Virus record (IMG/VR): IMGVR_UViG_3300047352_000113
Span: 1 to 35,203 of that record
Length of the DNA: 35,203 bases
Direction: 5' to 3' (one strand)
Origin: a virus
The notes under the pieces are model-generated. The model made no database searches, had not been told where the DNA came from, and was given only the letters and a program-made list of their open reading frames with translations. The position numbers were made by a program, and so were the translations under genes. Position 1 is the stretch's first letter. Every line of letters begins with the position of its first letter. Of the stretch, positions 1 to 6,929 are shown in pieces.

Positions 1-127
1 AGTGCTTGTCAACTGTTACTTGTACTTCAGACTCAGTAGCATTCTGAATAGTTACAGCAGTGTTTTCGGCTTTAGCGTTAGCTGTGCCACGAACAGGCTT
101 AGGAATGTGAATAGTGTCACCTTTCTT
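1..127. repeat. Left copy of 127-bp terminal direct repeat (contig closure)
   Basis: The first 127 bases are identical to bases 35077-35203. Both copies lie inside the major capsid gene, and removing one copy joins the two gene halves in frame. An exact 127-base overlap is what a de Bruijn assembler leaves on a circular or circularly permuted molecule when its largest k-mer is 127, so this is best read as an assembly signature and not as a physical phage terminus. The unit genome is then 35,076 bp. Confidence 0.95.
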
Positions 128-280
128 ACCAGTCATTGCCATTTTTTTAACTAGTGGTGCTAGTACAAGGTTAGACTGATAAGCGGCAACGACTTCGTCA
201 CTCCAGATTTCTGGGATAAAAGTAGCCGCGCTAGTGTTGTCTACTGTGCCGGCTTGTCCGGGATATGTTGATGTAGCCAT
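1..280 (-). CDS. Major capsid protein, N-terminal part (gene continues at 35076)
   Basis: This is the 5' part of the coat gene. It starts at ATG 280-278, preceded by AAGGAAG, and runs leftward off the window edge to resume at 35076 and stop at 34400; joined it encodes 318 aa. The N-terminus begins MATSTYPGQAGTVDN and continues with FIPEIWSDEVV, LVKKMAMTGKKGDTIHIPKP and KHFEYSRLIEDITEAQAL. These patterns are typical of coat proteins of T7-like and marine podoviruses, which adopt the HK97 fold. It lies directly downstream of the scaffold gene, the usual podovirus order. The family assignment is from recognised sequence pattern; the fold is inferred. Confidence 0.93.
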   Translation of the reverse strand, partial: MATSTYPGQAGTVDNTSAATFIPEIWSDEVVAAYQSNLVLAPLVKKMAMTGKKGDTIHIPKPVRGTANAKAENTAVTIQNATESEVQVTVDKH

Positions 281-305
281 GATAATACTTCCTTAAATAA
301 TAATA

Positions 306-1100
306 TTAGTGTTTAACCCTCCCTTCTTGATATGCTTGCATAATCTCATCTGACAATGCCATATATCTTTCTGGGTCGGTTCTCATAAGTTTAATAATGT
401 CTGCGCGTCTATAGACCTTCTTAGCTGACTGTTCACCACTACCACGGGCATTACCTGTAGATGCGGCTTTAACAGTCCTTTTACGCTCTTGCTTCTCAGA
501 GGCGGCAGTTTGACCGACTACCTGTTGACGTTCCTTCCATAAGGAAAAGAGTTCATCAGCGGCATCATAATCATACTGTTGGTCTGCCTGTGCAAAGAGT
601 TTTGTCCTAATCTTAGAACCCTTAATCCAATCAGCGAACTTCTCATCCTGCAAAATTCCCTGCATATCAGGGTGTTTGCTTTGCAACTGAGTCATTGCTG
701 TTGTTTGTCGATACTGATTAGTTACTGCTTCAGCTTCTTTAATCTTAGGGTGATTATTAATCGCTCTTTCGACTGCCTTGTCGGGGTCTGAGAAAAAGTC
801 TATTTCTTCGTCAGCGGTTGTTGCTTGTGTTTCTTGGTCGGTGAGTTGTGTCTGGATGTAGTCATCGACAACCTTTCTAAGTTCACCTACTTCAGAACTT
901 TGCTTACCTAAGAGTTTTTCAGCCTCTTGGTGCATCCTTACTATTTCGGCTGTAGTCTTTCCTTGATACTTCTCAGGTACTTCTGGTTCGGTCTGTTCAG
1001 GAGTTTCCTCTGCTTGAGGGTCTTGTACAGTCTCTTCTAGGGTGTTAATGTCTTTCTCTTCTACGTCCTCTGGACGCTCATCTATTAGTCTTGCCATCAT
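306..1100 (-). CDS. Capsid scaffolding protein
   Basis: This 264-aa protein sits immediately upstream of the capsid gene. It has an acidic, Pro/Glu-rich N-terminal third (roughly residues 8-45), a predicted helical middle with heptad-like spacing (EKLLGKQSSEVGELRKVV, about 60-85), and a basic C-terminal end (KKVYRRADIIKLMRTDPERY). An acidic, helical protein with a basic C-terminal capsid-binding tail just before the coat gene is the usual plan of podovirus scaffolding proteins, which template procapsid assembly and then leave. The gene opens with two Met codons, MMAR; GGAG lies about six bases before the first. Identification rests on position and composition more than on a signature motif. 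Confidence 0.85.
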   Translation of the reverse strand: MMARLIDERPEDVEEKDINTLEETVQDPQAEETPEQTEPEVPEKYQGKTTAEIVRMHQEAEKLLGKQSSEVGELRKVVDDYIQTQLTDQETQATTADEEIDFFSDPDKAVERAINNHPKIKEAEAVTNQYRQTTAMTQLQSKHPDMQGILQDEKFADWIKGSKIRTKLFAQADQQYDYDAADELFSLWKERQQVVGQTAASEKQERKRTVKAASTGNARGSGEQSAKKVYRRADIIKLMRTDPERYMALSDEIMQAYQEGRVKH

Positions 1101-1174
1101 TAAACTCCGTGATTAATATCATTATGGAGGTGTATTAAATGTAAGGGTTCTATGGTCAGGAGTTGTCCTTACGG

Positions 1175-1399
1175 TTACAAAGTTACGCCATGTTTACGTT
1201 CATACTTAATCTGCTTCTCTCTATTCTTAGCCCACTTCCGTGTTTCCTTCCAAGAGTCTCCGCCACTGATTGTAACAGGTGTAACGATTTTTCTAGCTAT
1301 TAAGTCGCAATCTGGACACTGTACTTCAGTTGTCCCTGAGTCTACAAACTTCTCATTGACGTGCCCGTTGTCACATTTGAAGTCAAACATAAACCTCAT
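1175..1399 (-). CDS. FmdB-like zinc-ribbon protein
   Basis: This 74-aa protein has a compact zinc ribbon. C9 and H13 (CDNGH) pair with C28 and C31 (CPDC), followed by a Gly/Ser-rich turn and a Lys/Arg-rich helix (KWAKNREKQIKYERKHG). It resembles the FmdB family of putative regulatory zinc ribbons, small versions of which recur beside capsid genes in marine podoviruses; the second ligand is His here where many homologues have Cys. The start overlaps the stop of the upstream gene by one base (TAATG), implying coupled translation. The role is unknown: late regulation or a virion-assembly function are both possible. Confidence 0.8.
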   Translation of the reverse strand: MRFMFDFKCDNGHVNEKFVDSGTTEVQCPDCDLIARKIVTPVTISGGDSWKETRKWAKNREKQIKYERKHGVTL

Positions 1400-1653
1400 T
1401 AGTCTACGTCTACTTCTACTTCGTCTTGTTGCTGTTCTTTAGCTGTTTCTATCTGTGCTTCTAGGTTCAGCATATTAGCCATGACTACAAGTTGTCCCTT
1501 ACGGAAGTAAAGGTCTTTGTCGTCTTTACAGGCTTCGACTGAATTGACATTATCAGCACTTCCTCTAAGGTCTTCTAATAAGTTCTTCCAACCATCTGAA
1601 CGGAACATATCTTCAAAGGAACGATAATACTTTTCTAATTCTGTATCTGTCAT
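1399..1653 (-). CDS. Small acidic protein, first gene after the 1725-1753 promoter
   Basis: This 84-aa protein is unrecognised. It begins MTDTELEKYYRSFEDMF, is rich in acidic residues, has helical propensity throughout and ends in an alternating Asp/Glu/Val tail (EVEVDVD). It is the first gene behind a strong leftward promoter and is followed by the zinc-ribbon, scaffold and capsid genes through a TAATG overlap. The recurring context next to scaffold genes suggests a packaging or assembly accessory, but nothing in the sequence proves this. The start is preceded by AAGGAGAAAC, a good ribosome binding site. Confidence 0.75.
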   Translation of the reverse strand: MTDTELEKYYRSFEDMFRSDGWKNLLEDLRGSADNVNSVEACKDDKDLYFRKGQLVVMANMLNLEAQIETAKEQQQDEVEVDVD

Positions 1654-1724
1654 AAACTGTTTCTCCTTAATGGACAGTCTTTATTGTTAATTTAAATAAT
1701 ATACTTAATGTATACTATAGGAAT

Positions 1725-1753
1725 ATTATACCACATTTGGTCACAAAAGTCAA
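1725..1753 (-). promoter_or_regulatory. Sigma70 promoter for the scaffold/capsid genes
   Basis: Read on the minus strand, TTGACT (1753-1748) is followed by a 17-base spacer and a perfect TATAAT (1730-1725). Transcription would begin near 1718 and give a leader of about 65 bases before the gene starting at 1653. The spacer holds one GTGACC half-site (1744-1739), the same hexamer that forms the paired repeats of the origin region. An internal promoter here would boost coat and scaffold expression over the upstream packaging genes. Confidence 0.8.
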
Positions 1754-1756
1754 GAA

Positions 1757-2011
1757 CTATTTTCTATGTCTTGCTGTTTTCTTTGCAATCTTCTTGGGCT
1801 GTTTACTAACTTGTTTACCTGCTTTGGTGTCAGCACGCTTCTTACGTGTCGTAGCGGCATATTCCTTCTTGGTCAAAGCCTGACGAGCCTTCTTGGGTAG
1901 ATAGCGTTCACCTGTAGCTTTCTTGCCCTGTGTGCTTGGTTTACCAGACTTAGTACCCCACTCTTCCTTAGTCCACTTTTTCAGGCTTTTCTGTGACTTC
2001 TTTAGTGGCAT
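1757..2011 (-). CDS. Very basic small protein, DUF5872-like
   Basis: This 84-aa protein is extremely Lys/Arg-rich. It contains the pattern KATGERYLPKKARQALTKKEYAATTRKKRADT, split over residues 30-62, and ends KKIAKKTARHRK. The GERYLPKKA...L...EYAAT..KK pattern recalls the DUF5872 group of small phage proteins; that assignment is from memory of the pattern. It is the last gene before the promoter at 1725-1753 and starts on the stop of the upstream gene (TAATG). A nucleic-acid-binding role, for example condensing packaged DNA, is plausible from charge alone. The function is unknown. Confidence 0.7.
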   Translation of the reverse strand: MPLKKSQKSLKKWTKEEWGTKSGKPSTQGKKATGERYLPKKARQALTKKEYAATTRKKRADTKAGKQVSKQPKKIAKKTARHRK

Positions 2012-2193
2012 TACCTGTACCCTCCACCTTTAGCTTTGTACTCCTTAGCGAGCATCTGTGCCTTCCTAGCAGACCACTGTCCTGCCTTACCACCCTTAGT
2101 ACCTGCCTTAATCTTATTAAACAAGTTCTTACGCATAGTAGGCTTGGTGTAGTTACCCGCCTTGTTTACTGTGGATTTCTTCTTAACTGGCAT
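2011..2193 (-). CDS. Very basic small protein (GGKAGQWSARKAQMLA type)
   Basis: This 60-aa basic protein carries the pattern KPTMRKNLFNKIKAG followed by GGKAGQWSARKAQMLAKEY and a Gly-rich end (KAKGGGYR). This motif recurs in small proteins of marine phages, related to or often encoded beside DUF5872-type proteins. It sits in a run of four such genes between the portal and the scaffold operon. The next gene overlaps its stop by one base. The function is unknown; the charge suggests binding to nucleic acid. Confidence 0.7.
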   Translation of the reverse strand: MPVKKKSTVNKAGNYTKPTMRKNLFNKIKAGTKGGKAGQWSARKAQMLAKEYKAKGGGYR

Positions 2194-2195
2194 AA

Positions 2196-2297
2196 TTACT
2201 TGCCTTTTTTCATTGGCTTCTTTTTAGCTTTAGTTGTAGTTTTCTTTTTAGGTGGTCTTCCAACTTTACTACCGTATGTACCTTTACCGTATGGCAT
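2196..2297 (-). CDS. 33-aa Lys-rich peptide
   Basis: A short ORF of 33 codons reads MPYGKGTYGSKVGRPP followed by a Lys/Thr tail ending KKPMKKGK. It fills the gap between the 97-aa and 60-aa basic genes, with GAGGAG correctly spaced before its ATG. The MPYGKGTYGSKVGRPPKK opening recurs in tiny proteins of many phages. GRPP resembles an AT-hook core. It is likely a real member of the basic-protein cluster although it is very short; the function is unknown. Confidence 0.65.
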   Translation of the reverse strand: MPYGKGTYGSKVGRPPKKKTTTKAKKKPMKKGK

Positions 2298-2310
2298 AGT
2301 TATCTCCTCG

Positions 2311-2604
2311 TTACCATTTAACTTTATCAGCCCAGTATGCGGCTGACATCTTACCTTTAGCTATGTTCTTACCGTGTCTAGCTTTAAAGGACTTTCGTTT
2401 AGCTTTCATTTTAGCGGATTCCCCTGACTTAGGCTTACCCGCTGTGCTTGCTCCTTGCTCACCAAAACGTATAGTCTTAACCTTGTCACCTTCTTTAGCC
2501 ACCACTACATGAGACTTCTTAGGGTGGCTAGGTGTACGCTTAGGCTTGTTAAAACCAGAGACTCCTGCTCTAGCTAGTCTTGGGTCTCGTTTTTTTACTG
2601 GCAT
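2311..2604 (-). CDS. Basic small protein, DUF6321-like
   Basis: This 97-aa protein is strongly basic. It has a conserved core in which HPKKSHVVVAKEGDKVKTIRFGEQG is followed by a stretch containing GESAKMKAKRKSFKARHGKN and the closing AAYWADKVKW (split here). The pattern matches a family of small phage proteins that I recall as DUF6321, of unknown function. The VVVAKEGDKVKTIRFG part looks like a beta-hairpin and the rest like a basic helix. The start lies inside the 3' end of the overlapping 54-aa gene. A DNA-binding virion or packaging role is possible but unproven. Confidence 0.75.
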   Translation of the reverse strand: MPVKKRDPRLARAGVSGFNKPKRTPSHPKKSHVVVAKEGDKVKTIRFGEQGASTAGKPKSGESAKMKAKRKSFKARHGKNIAKGKMSAAYWADKVKW

Positions 2605-2734
2605 TCGGCTTTACCTCTTTAGTTTTCTTAAGGTCTTGGACCGCGACTTCCAATTCCTCCAACCTCTTCAGAGTTTTCGAGAAGGCTTGGTTGACTTCCT
2701 CCAATGCCTTGTTGAACTGGTACTGTGTTATCAT
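2570..2734 (-). CDS. 54-aa coiled-coil protein bridging the portal 3' end and the next gene
   Basis: A 54-codon ORF starts inside the portal gene in another frame and ends inside the following 97-aa gene. It begins MITQYQFNKALEEVNQAF and continues with SKTLKRLEELEVAVQDLKK, a clear heptad coiled coil, then a basic tail. AAGGAAAACCTA precedes the ATG at a good distance. Short QFN.ALEEVN.AF coiled-coil proteins next to portal genes recur in marine podoviruses. Reading frame, ribosome site and pattern all support a genuine overlapping gene: 107 bases are shared with the portal gene and 35 with the next. The role is unknown, perhaps a portal or packaging accessory. Confidence 0.7.
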   Translation of the reverse strand: MITQYQFNKALEEVNQAFSKTLKRLEELEVAVQDLKKTKEVKPNASKKTRPKTS

Positions 2735-4679
2735 TAGGTTTTCCTTGTTCTTTGACAGCTACTTCACGTTCTTTTAGTAACTGCTCTGATATTTTAAGAC
2801 GCTTCTGGAACTCTTTGTCATCAGCATCTCCTGTTTTAAGATTAGCCGTAACTGCTTTGATACGGTCAATCTCAAGTTCCTGTGGTACAACACTAGCCTC
2901 TGCCGCAAGTTTCTGCGCTCTAGCTTGTGACTCAGTGGCTTGACCTTGTAGAGCCGCAGTCTGTGACGCTTGGAATGCCAACTGTGCTTGTTGAGCCGCT
3001 TGTTGTGCTTGCTGTGCTTCTGGATTAGGTTGACTAGCTTGTTGTAAAGCCATAACTAGTTCTTCACGGTTAGCTAGGTTCATGTTGTCTACGATGGACA
3101 TAATCAACTGTGAGTACATTGGACTGTCTGGTTGCATAGTCTGTAGTAACTGTACTAGCTGTGTAACTTCATACTCACGGGCAATGATGCCTAAGCTACT
3201 TGAAGTGTGGAACTTGTAGTCCGCAACAGGGTAGTTCTCAGGGTTAAACTGCATATAACGGTGTGCGGCTTTAGTTACGAATGGAATCAAGAATGACTCT
3301 TGGAAGTTAATCAATGTACGTTTATGACGCTTAATGATAGCACCGAGGCTCATAGAGATACCTGCGGCAGTAGCATCGCCATTGATAGAACCAGAGATAC
3401 CCGCTGAATCAATAGCACCTGTGGCTGTCTGTACCATCTTCTGTAACTCAGCGGCTTGTCCAAAGGTTACTTGACTAACATTACCAAAGTTAAAGGGCTG
3501 TATGACTTCAGCAGGATTACCGTTTGTCAAGATAACTTTACCTGCACGTACCTCTGGTCTAGCACCTCTAGGCATACGTGTAGCGTCCATTGCAAGCATA
3601 GGGTGTATAGTCAATGCAAGAGCATCAATTCTAGCGCGTAGTTCCGCGTCTAACGCCTTTTGTGAGTTATACCCTTTCTCACATACTCCTCTGCCCCAGA
3701 AACGGCTAGGAACGACATCCCATGGGAATGCAACGACAGGTCTGTCACCCATCATGTAGGGATTAGACTCAGCTTTAAGTAAAGTACCGTCATTAGCAAT
3801 AACAACGATAGCTTCTACGTAGTAGGAATCATCTTTATCTTCACTATCAACTAGTTCCTCTACTTCACCTTCATCATCTTCTTTCTGTGCTTTCTCTAGG
3901 AGGTGACGAGGTACAAGACCGTAGTACTTAGTTAGACGTACCTTATCATCATCATATACAGCTAAGTCTTTGTCTGGTTCAATGTCAAAGTCAGAAGCGG
4001 CTTCACCTACATATATGTTACGGTAGACACCCTGCTCCTGTAGTTGCTCTACGGAGTGCATAGAGACAAACTCATCTACTGCACAGCCTAAGGCATCGTC
4101 TACAGACGTAGCTAGTGGGTCAATAAGGAAGTTCTGTGGCATTACAGGGCGTAACTTAACACAGGTCTTCTCTATAATGTTGACACCAACTGCTGTTAGT
4201 TCACCGCCCATTACAGGCTGTGTAGCAGGTTGGAACTCTTTTTCTTCCTCTAGGACTACTTCAGCAATACCTGTGCCGAATACAGCCGCGTTTATAAGGC
4301 ACTCAGCTACGCTCTTACGGACTTTATTCTTTTTGAAGTCTTTGTATAAGGTTTCACGTAGAAGGGCTATATCACGCTTCTCTTGGTCCGTAACGTCATC
4401 CTCAATGTCGAACCACTTACCACGACCAAAGGTAGCTTCCTCTAGTTCCGCTACGGATGACTCAACTGCTTGTTGTAAGGCAGGGGATATAATCCTAGAG
4501 CGTTCAGACTCTCTGGTCTTGTCTTCCGCCGCCCATTGTCCACGCCATAGGCGATAGTACTCATCAAACTTCTGTGAGTAGTTAGACTCAAAGTGATTAC
4601 GCCAACCTTCACATTTATCTATGACCCAGTTCTCAAGGTCTTGTTCCAGTGTAAATTCTTCTTTATCTTCTAATAACAT
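2628..4679 (-). CDS. Portal protein (head-tail connector)
   Basis: This 683-aa protein is the portal. It begins MLLEDKEEFTLEQDLENWV, has the region typical of T7-like/marine podovirus portals (YYRLWRGQWAAEDKTRES, RSRIISPALQQAVESSVAEL), a central conserved stretch (DVVPSRFWGRGVCEKGYNSQ, then a long helix region) and a Gln/Ala-rich C-terminal coiled coil (about residues 560-660). Portals form the dodecameric ring at one capsid vertex through which DNA enters and leaves. It lies directly downstream of TerL with one intervening base, as expected for packaging genes. The last 35 codons overlap a separate small gene in another frame. Confidence 0.95.
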   Translation of the reverse strand: MLLEDKEEFTLEQDLENWVIDKCEGWRNHFESNYSQKFDEYYRLWRGQWAAEDKTRESERSRIISPALQQAVESSVAELEEATFGRGKWFDIEDDVTDQEKRDIALLRETLYKDFKKNKVRKSVAECLINAAVFGTGIAEVVLEEEKEFQPATQPVMGGELTAVGVNIIEKTCVKLRPVMPQNFLIDPLATSVDDALGCAVDEFVSMHSVEQLQEQGVYRNIYVGEAASDFDIEPDKDLAVYDDDKVRLTKYYGLVPRHLLEKAQKEDDEGEVEELVDSEDKDDSYYVEAIVVIANDGTLLKAESNPYMMGDRPVVAFPWDVVPSRFWGRGVCEKGYNSQKALDAELRARIDALALTIHPMLAMDATRMPRGARPEVRAGKVILTNGNPAEVIQPFNFGNVSQVTFGQAAELQKMVQTATGAIDSAGISGSINGDATAAGISMSLGAIIKRHKRTLINFQESFLIPFVTKAAHRYMQFNPENYPVADYKFHTSSSLGIIAREYEVTQLVQLLQTMQPDSPMYSQLIMSIVDNMNLANREELVMALQQASQPNPEAQQAQQAAQQAQLAFQASQTAALQGQATESQARAQKLAAEASVVPQELEIDRIKAVTANLKTGDADDKEFQKRLKISEQLLKEREVAVKEQGKPNDNTVPVQQGIGGSQPSLLENSEEVGGIGSRGPRP

Positions 4680-4680
4680 A

Positions 4681-5934
4681 TTAGTACCCTGCGTATGCGT
4701 CTAAGTATTCGTAATCTTCTTCTTCATAGTCCGATGTGTAGGCTATGTTAGCCAGTTGGTCTATGTAGGCGAGTGAGTCAATTAAATCATCGTGTACAAG
4801 TTGATTAGGGAATTGGAATAGTTCATCAAGAAACTCTGTATTCCATTCACCTTTGTTAAGTGTTATAGCACCGTGTTCAAACCTACCTTGTAAAGCCCAG
4901 ACAATCCTGTCCGTTTTCTTCTTATTACCATGCGTAAGTTCATCTATACGGAAGAACCTATTATTCTTTTTCATTATGTCTGAGAGATATGGTAGGACAG
5001 CATTCTTCAATGCTCCTTTTTCAATTCCCACAGCAGTCGGTCTATAGTCACGGACAGCTTCAAAAATCTTACGCGCAGTCTCTTCAACACCCCACCGACC
5101 ATAAATAATATCAGCGACCCACCAACCTTCTTCATTTGCTTTAACAACCGAGATGGCAGTTTGGTCAAGTCGTTTAGTTTTAGTTGTGGCTTTAGCAACA
5201 TCAGCAAATCCTGCCAAATCGACTGCAATATAGTATCCACCTGTTTCAGGTTCTTCCTCACTAAACTTGATGTAATCTTCTTTGAAGAGTTCACTACCCT
5301 GAGCCTCAAATGATGCCATAAACTCCTGTCGGAAACTAAATGCGGACATGGACTTCTTAGCCGCTTCAATCTCTTCAGGGTCTAGCAATGGATTATCGTA
5401 GCTTGTAAAGTGATAACCTACAAAGGTTTCATCCTCTGCAACACAAGCGTATGTATATAAGTCATAGAAGTGATTACGACCCATTGGCGTACCAATGAAT
5501 AGTGCTTCACCCTTTTGGTCAGCTAGTGCAGGACGTAGGATTTGTTCCCAGACCTCTGGCTTCATGTCAGCGTACTCATCCATAACTAGGAACTTAAGAC
5601 TGACACCACGCATGGTTTCTGGTCTATCTGCACCTTTGAGTGCTATGGTTGCACCGTTGACTAGCTTTATTTGTAAGTTATTGACATGACTAGAGGCTAT
5701 GACGGGGTTGCCTATCTCCATCAAGACTTGCCACATAATGTCCCTAGCCTGACCCTGCGTAGGGGCAACGTAGAAGACATGACCACGTTCAGTCTGTAAA
5801 GCCCTGATGATTAGCATCCAAGCGGCTAACCTTGACTTGCCTGTACGTCTACCCGCGGCTATGACCTTGAATCTAGTCTCATCTTCAAATACAGTTTGTT
5901 GCCACGGTAGTAACGAAACATTAAGTTCCGTCAT
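4681..5934 (-). CDS. terL: Terminase large subunit
   Basis: This 417-aa protein is the packaging motor. Walker A is GRRTGKS at residues 28-34, Walker B is LVMDE with D119-E120, and the C-terminal RNase H-like nuclease domain shows an Asp in AVDLAGFADVA (about 235), GIEKGALK and the closing HDDLIDSLAY. The ATPase translocates DNA into the procapsid and the nuclease cuts concatemers. It lies between the endolysin and portal genes with a one-base intergenic gap to the latter. Length and motif order are normal for podovirus TerL proteins. Confidence 0.96.
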   Translation of the reverse strand: MTELNVSLLPWQQTVFEDETRFKVIAAGRRTGKSRLAAWMLIIRALQTERGHVFYVAPTQGQARDIMWQVLMEIGNPVIASSHVNNLQIKLVNGATIALKGADRPETMRGVSLKFLVMDEYADMKPEVWEQILRPALADQKGEALFIGTPMGRNHFYDLYTYACVAEDETFVGYHFTSYDNPLLDPEEIEAAKKSMSAFSFRQEFMASFEAQGSELFKEDYIKFSEEEPETGGYYIAVDLAGFADVAKATTKTKRLDQTAISVVKANEEGWWVADIIYGRWGVEETARKIFEAVRDYRPTAVGIEKGALKNAVLPYLSDIMKKNNRFFRIDELTHGNKKKTDRIVWALQGRFEHGAITLNKGEWNTEFLDELFQFPNQLVHDDLIDSLAYIDQLANIAYTSDYEEEDYEYLDAYAGY

Positions 5935-6291
5935 TTAGTAAGTCCACATTACAAAAGGGGTTGTATCGTCAGGACTGCGGATGTCAACATGGACAAAACT
6001 ACGAGCAACTCCAATTCCCGTGAAACCCAGTTTGATAGCCTCCTCAACGATTTTAAAACGCTGTAAACCGTTGTTAACTTTAATGTCTGCGGCAATACCT
6101 TGTGCATGGGTTCCTGATTTAGTTTTCTTAGCTTCAATGGGGTGTGTTGCGTCTCTATATCCTGATGTGATTATGAATGGGAAACCACAAGCCTCTCTGA
6201 GTTCATCTAACTTATCAATCAACTCAGAACTTATTTCATTCTTACCTGTGTACTGACAGGCAAACTCTTTACGATTAAAATACTTAGCCAT
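5935..6291 (-). CDS. Endolysin, M15-type D-Ala-D-Ala/L-Ala-D-Glu peptidase
   Basis: This 118-aa protein is a single M15A-like zinc peptidase domain. The zinc ligands are visible: H62 in SGTHAQG, D69 in AADIKV (H-x6-D) and H101 in FVHVDI. The ITSGYRD motif at 41-47 is also characteristic. Such enzymes cut peptide cross-links of peptidoglycan at the end of infection. There is no signal peptide, so export should need a holin, and two holin candidates are encoded at 27812-28210 and 30035-30193. It is placed between TerS and TerL, far from the rest of the lysis genes. It overlaps the upstream gene by 8 bases and abuts TerL. Confidence 0.92.
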   Translation of the reverse strand: MAKYFNRKEFACQYTGKNEISSELIDKLDELREACGFPFIITSGYRDATHPIEAKKTKSGTHAQGIAADIKVNNGLQRFKIVEEAIKLGFTGIGVARSFVHVDIRSPDDTTPFVMWTY

Positions 6292-6685
6292 CTATGATTT
6301 CCCCATCGTCAATGACATCTTCATTGCTTGACACCACCGTGGTTTCTGCTCCACCAACTCCAGTAATGTTAATCTGTATTGCTGACTTACCTGCACCCTT
6401 AACGACATCATTCTCAAATACCGCTGTAGGTAATATCCTATCCATGACTAACTTCCATGCGGCGGCTTGATTCTTATGGTCATCGTTAAGTGCCGCATCG
6501 AATATTGATTCTAATACTTTACGAGACTTAGGGGATGACAACATCCTACCTTTGTACTCGTTGATGATAGCGGCATCACCCTTCGGGCGACCCCGTGACA
6601 AACCAGTCTGACCTTTCTTTCTTGACACCATCTCTGACTTCGGTGGTCTGCCCCTCCTTTTTGGAGGATTTTCTTTAGTAGCCAA
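6284..6685 (-). CDS. Putative terminase small subunit with AT-hook-like motifs
   Basis: This 133-aa protein is the first gene of the packaging operon. It has two AT-hook-like motifs near the N-terminus (KRRGRPPK at about 9-16 and SRGRPKG at about 30-36), a helical middle (NQAAAWKLVMDRILPTAVFE) and an acidic C-terminus ending NEDVIDDGEIIDG. Position two genes ahead of TerL and a DNA-binding N-terminus suggest TerS, which recognises the packaging site, but I see no canonical TerS HTH pattern. A gene-regulatory DNA-binding protein is the alternative. The leader between this gene and its promoter contains the phased CTTAAG repeats. Confidence 0.6.
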   Translation of the reverse strand: MATKENPPKRRGRPPKSEMVSRKKGQTGLSRGRPKGDAAIINEYKGRMLSSPKSRKVLESIFDAALNDDHKNQAAAWKLVMDRILPTAVFENDVVKGAGKSAIQINITGVGGAETTVVSSNEDVIDDGEIIDG

Positions 6686-6694
6686 TGGACTCTC

Positions 6695-6791
6695 CTTAAG
6701 TTATCTTAAGTATCCTTAGGACGCTTTAGTATTTAACATTAATGATTAATCTTTAAAGTAAATAACTAAACACTACTTAAGTATACTTAAG
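6695..6791. promoter_or_regulatory. Cluster of 10-bp-phased CTTAAG motifs in the late-operon leader
   Basis: CTTAAG occurs at 6695-6700 and 6705-6710, with CTTAGG at 6715-6720, exactly 10 bp apart. It recurs at 6776-6781 and 6786-6791, again 10 bp apart, as the perfect 16-bp palindrome CTTAAGTATACTTAAG. Further copies are at 6899-6904 and 6942-6947. A copy of the palindrome with one mismatch (CTAAAGTATACTTAAG) lies at 10681-10696 in the leader of the replication operon. Helical phasing and reuse at two operons suggest operator sites for a phage or host regulator, lying downstream of the leftward start site. Confidence 0.55.
6724..6761. repeat. Duplicated AT-rich leader element, copy 1
   Basis: This stretch of about 37 bases closely matches 10653-10688. 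Both begin CTTTAGT, share TTTAACATTAA, then GAT.AAT, and end TAAAGTA. Copy 1 lies in the leader of the leftward packaging operon and copy 2 in the leader of the rightward replication operon. The ends of the element form an inverted repeat (CTTTA...TAAAG). This looks like a shared control site, not chance AT-richness. Confidence 0.55.
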
Positions 6792-6820
6792 GCTCTAAAC
6801 AATGTCTTTATTATATCCAT

Positions 6821-6849
6821 ATTATAGCATACTTTAGATTAAATGTCAA
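6821..6849 (-). promoter_or_regulatory. Perfect-consensus sigma70 promoter for the leftward packaging operon
   Basis: On the minus strand TTGACA (6849-6844), a 17-base spacer and TATAAT (6826-6821) match the bacterial housekeeping consensus exactly. Transcription would start near 6814, leaving a leader of about 129 bases before the gene starting at 6685. The spacer contains CTAAAGTA on the minus strand (6837-6830), the octamer also found as an inverted pair at 10651-10688, so a repressor bound there would block RNA polymerase. Confidence 0.85.
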
Positions 6850-6903
6850 GGTATTTCTTTAGTTAATTTAGACCCGCGATTGGAGCATTAGTTCCCGACT
6901 TAA

Positions 6904-6929
6904 GTGACCTTTTTTATTATATTGGTCAT
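6904..6929. promoter_or_regulatory. Inverted repeat GTGACC-N14-GGTCAT, copy 1
   Basis: Half-sites GTGACC (6904-6909) and GGTCAT (6924-6929) are separated by exactly 14 AT-rich bases. The first base of the left half is also the last base of a CTTAAG motif. The same 26-bp architecture appears at 7136-7161 and 7294-7319. The three copies lie within 416 bases of the origin region, suggesting a dimeric DNA-binding protein with half-site centres about two helical turns apart. Confidence 0.6.

Noticed and set aside
1141-1172. Inverted repeat GTAAGG/CCTTAC between the zinc-ribbon and scaffold genes
   Set aside because: Only six pairs with a 20-base loop and no T run; too weak to call a terminator.
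6695-6791. CtrA-binding sites (TTAA-N7-TTAA)
   Set aside because: The TTAA pairs here are separated by six bases, not seven, so they do not fit the known CtrA spacing.
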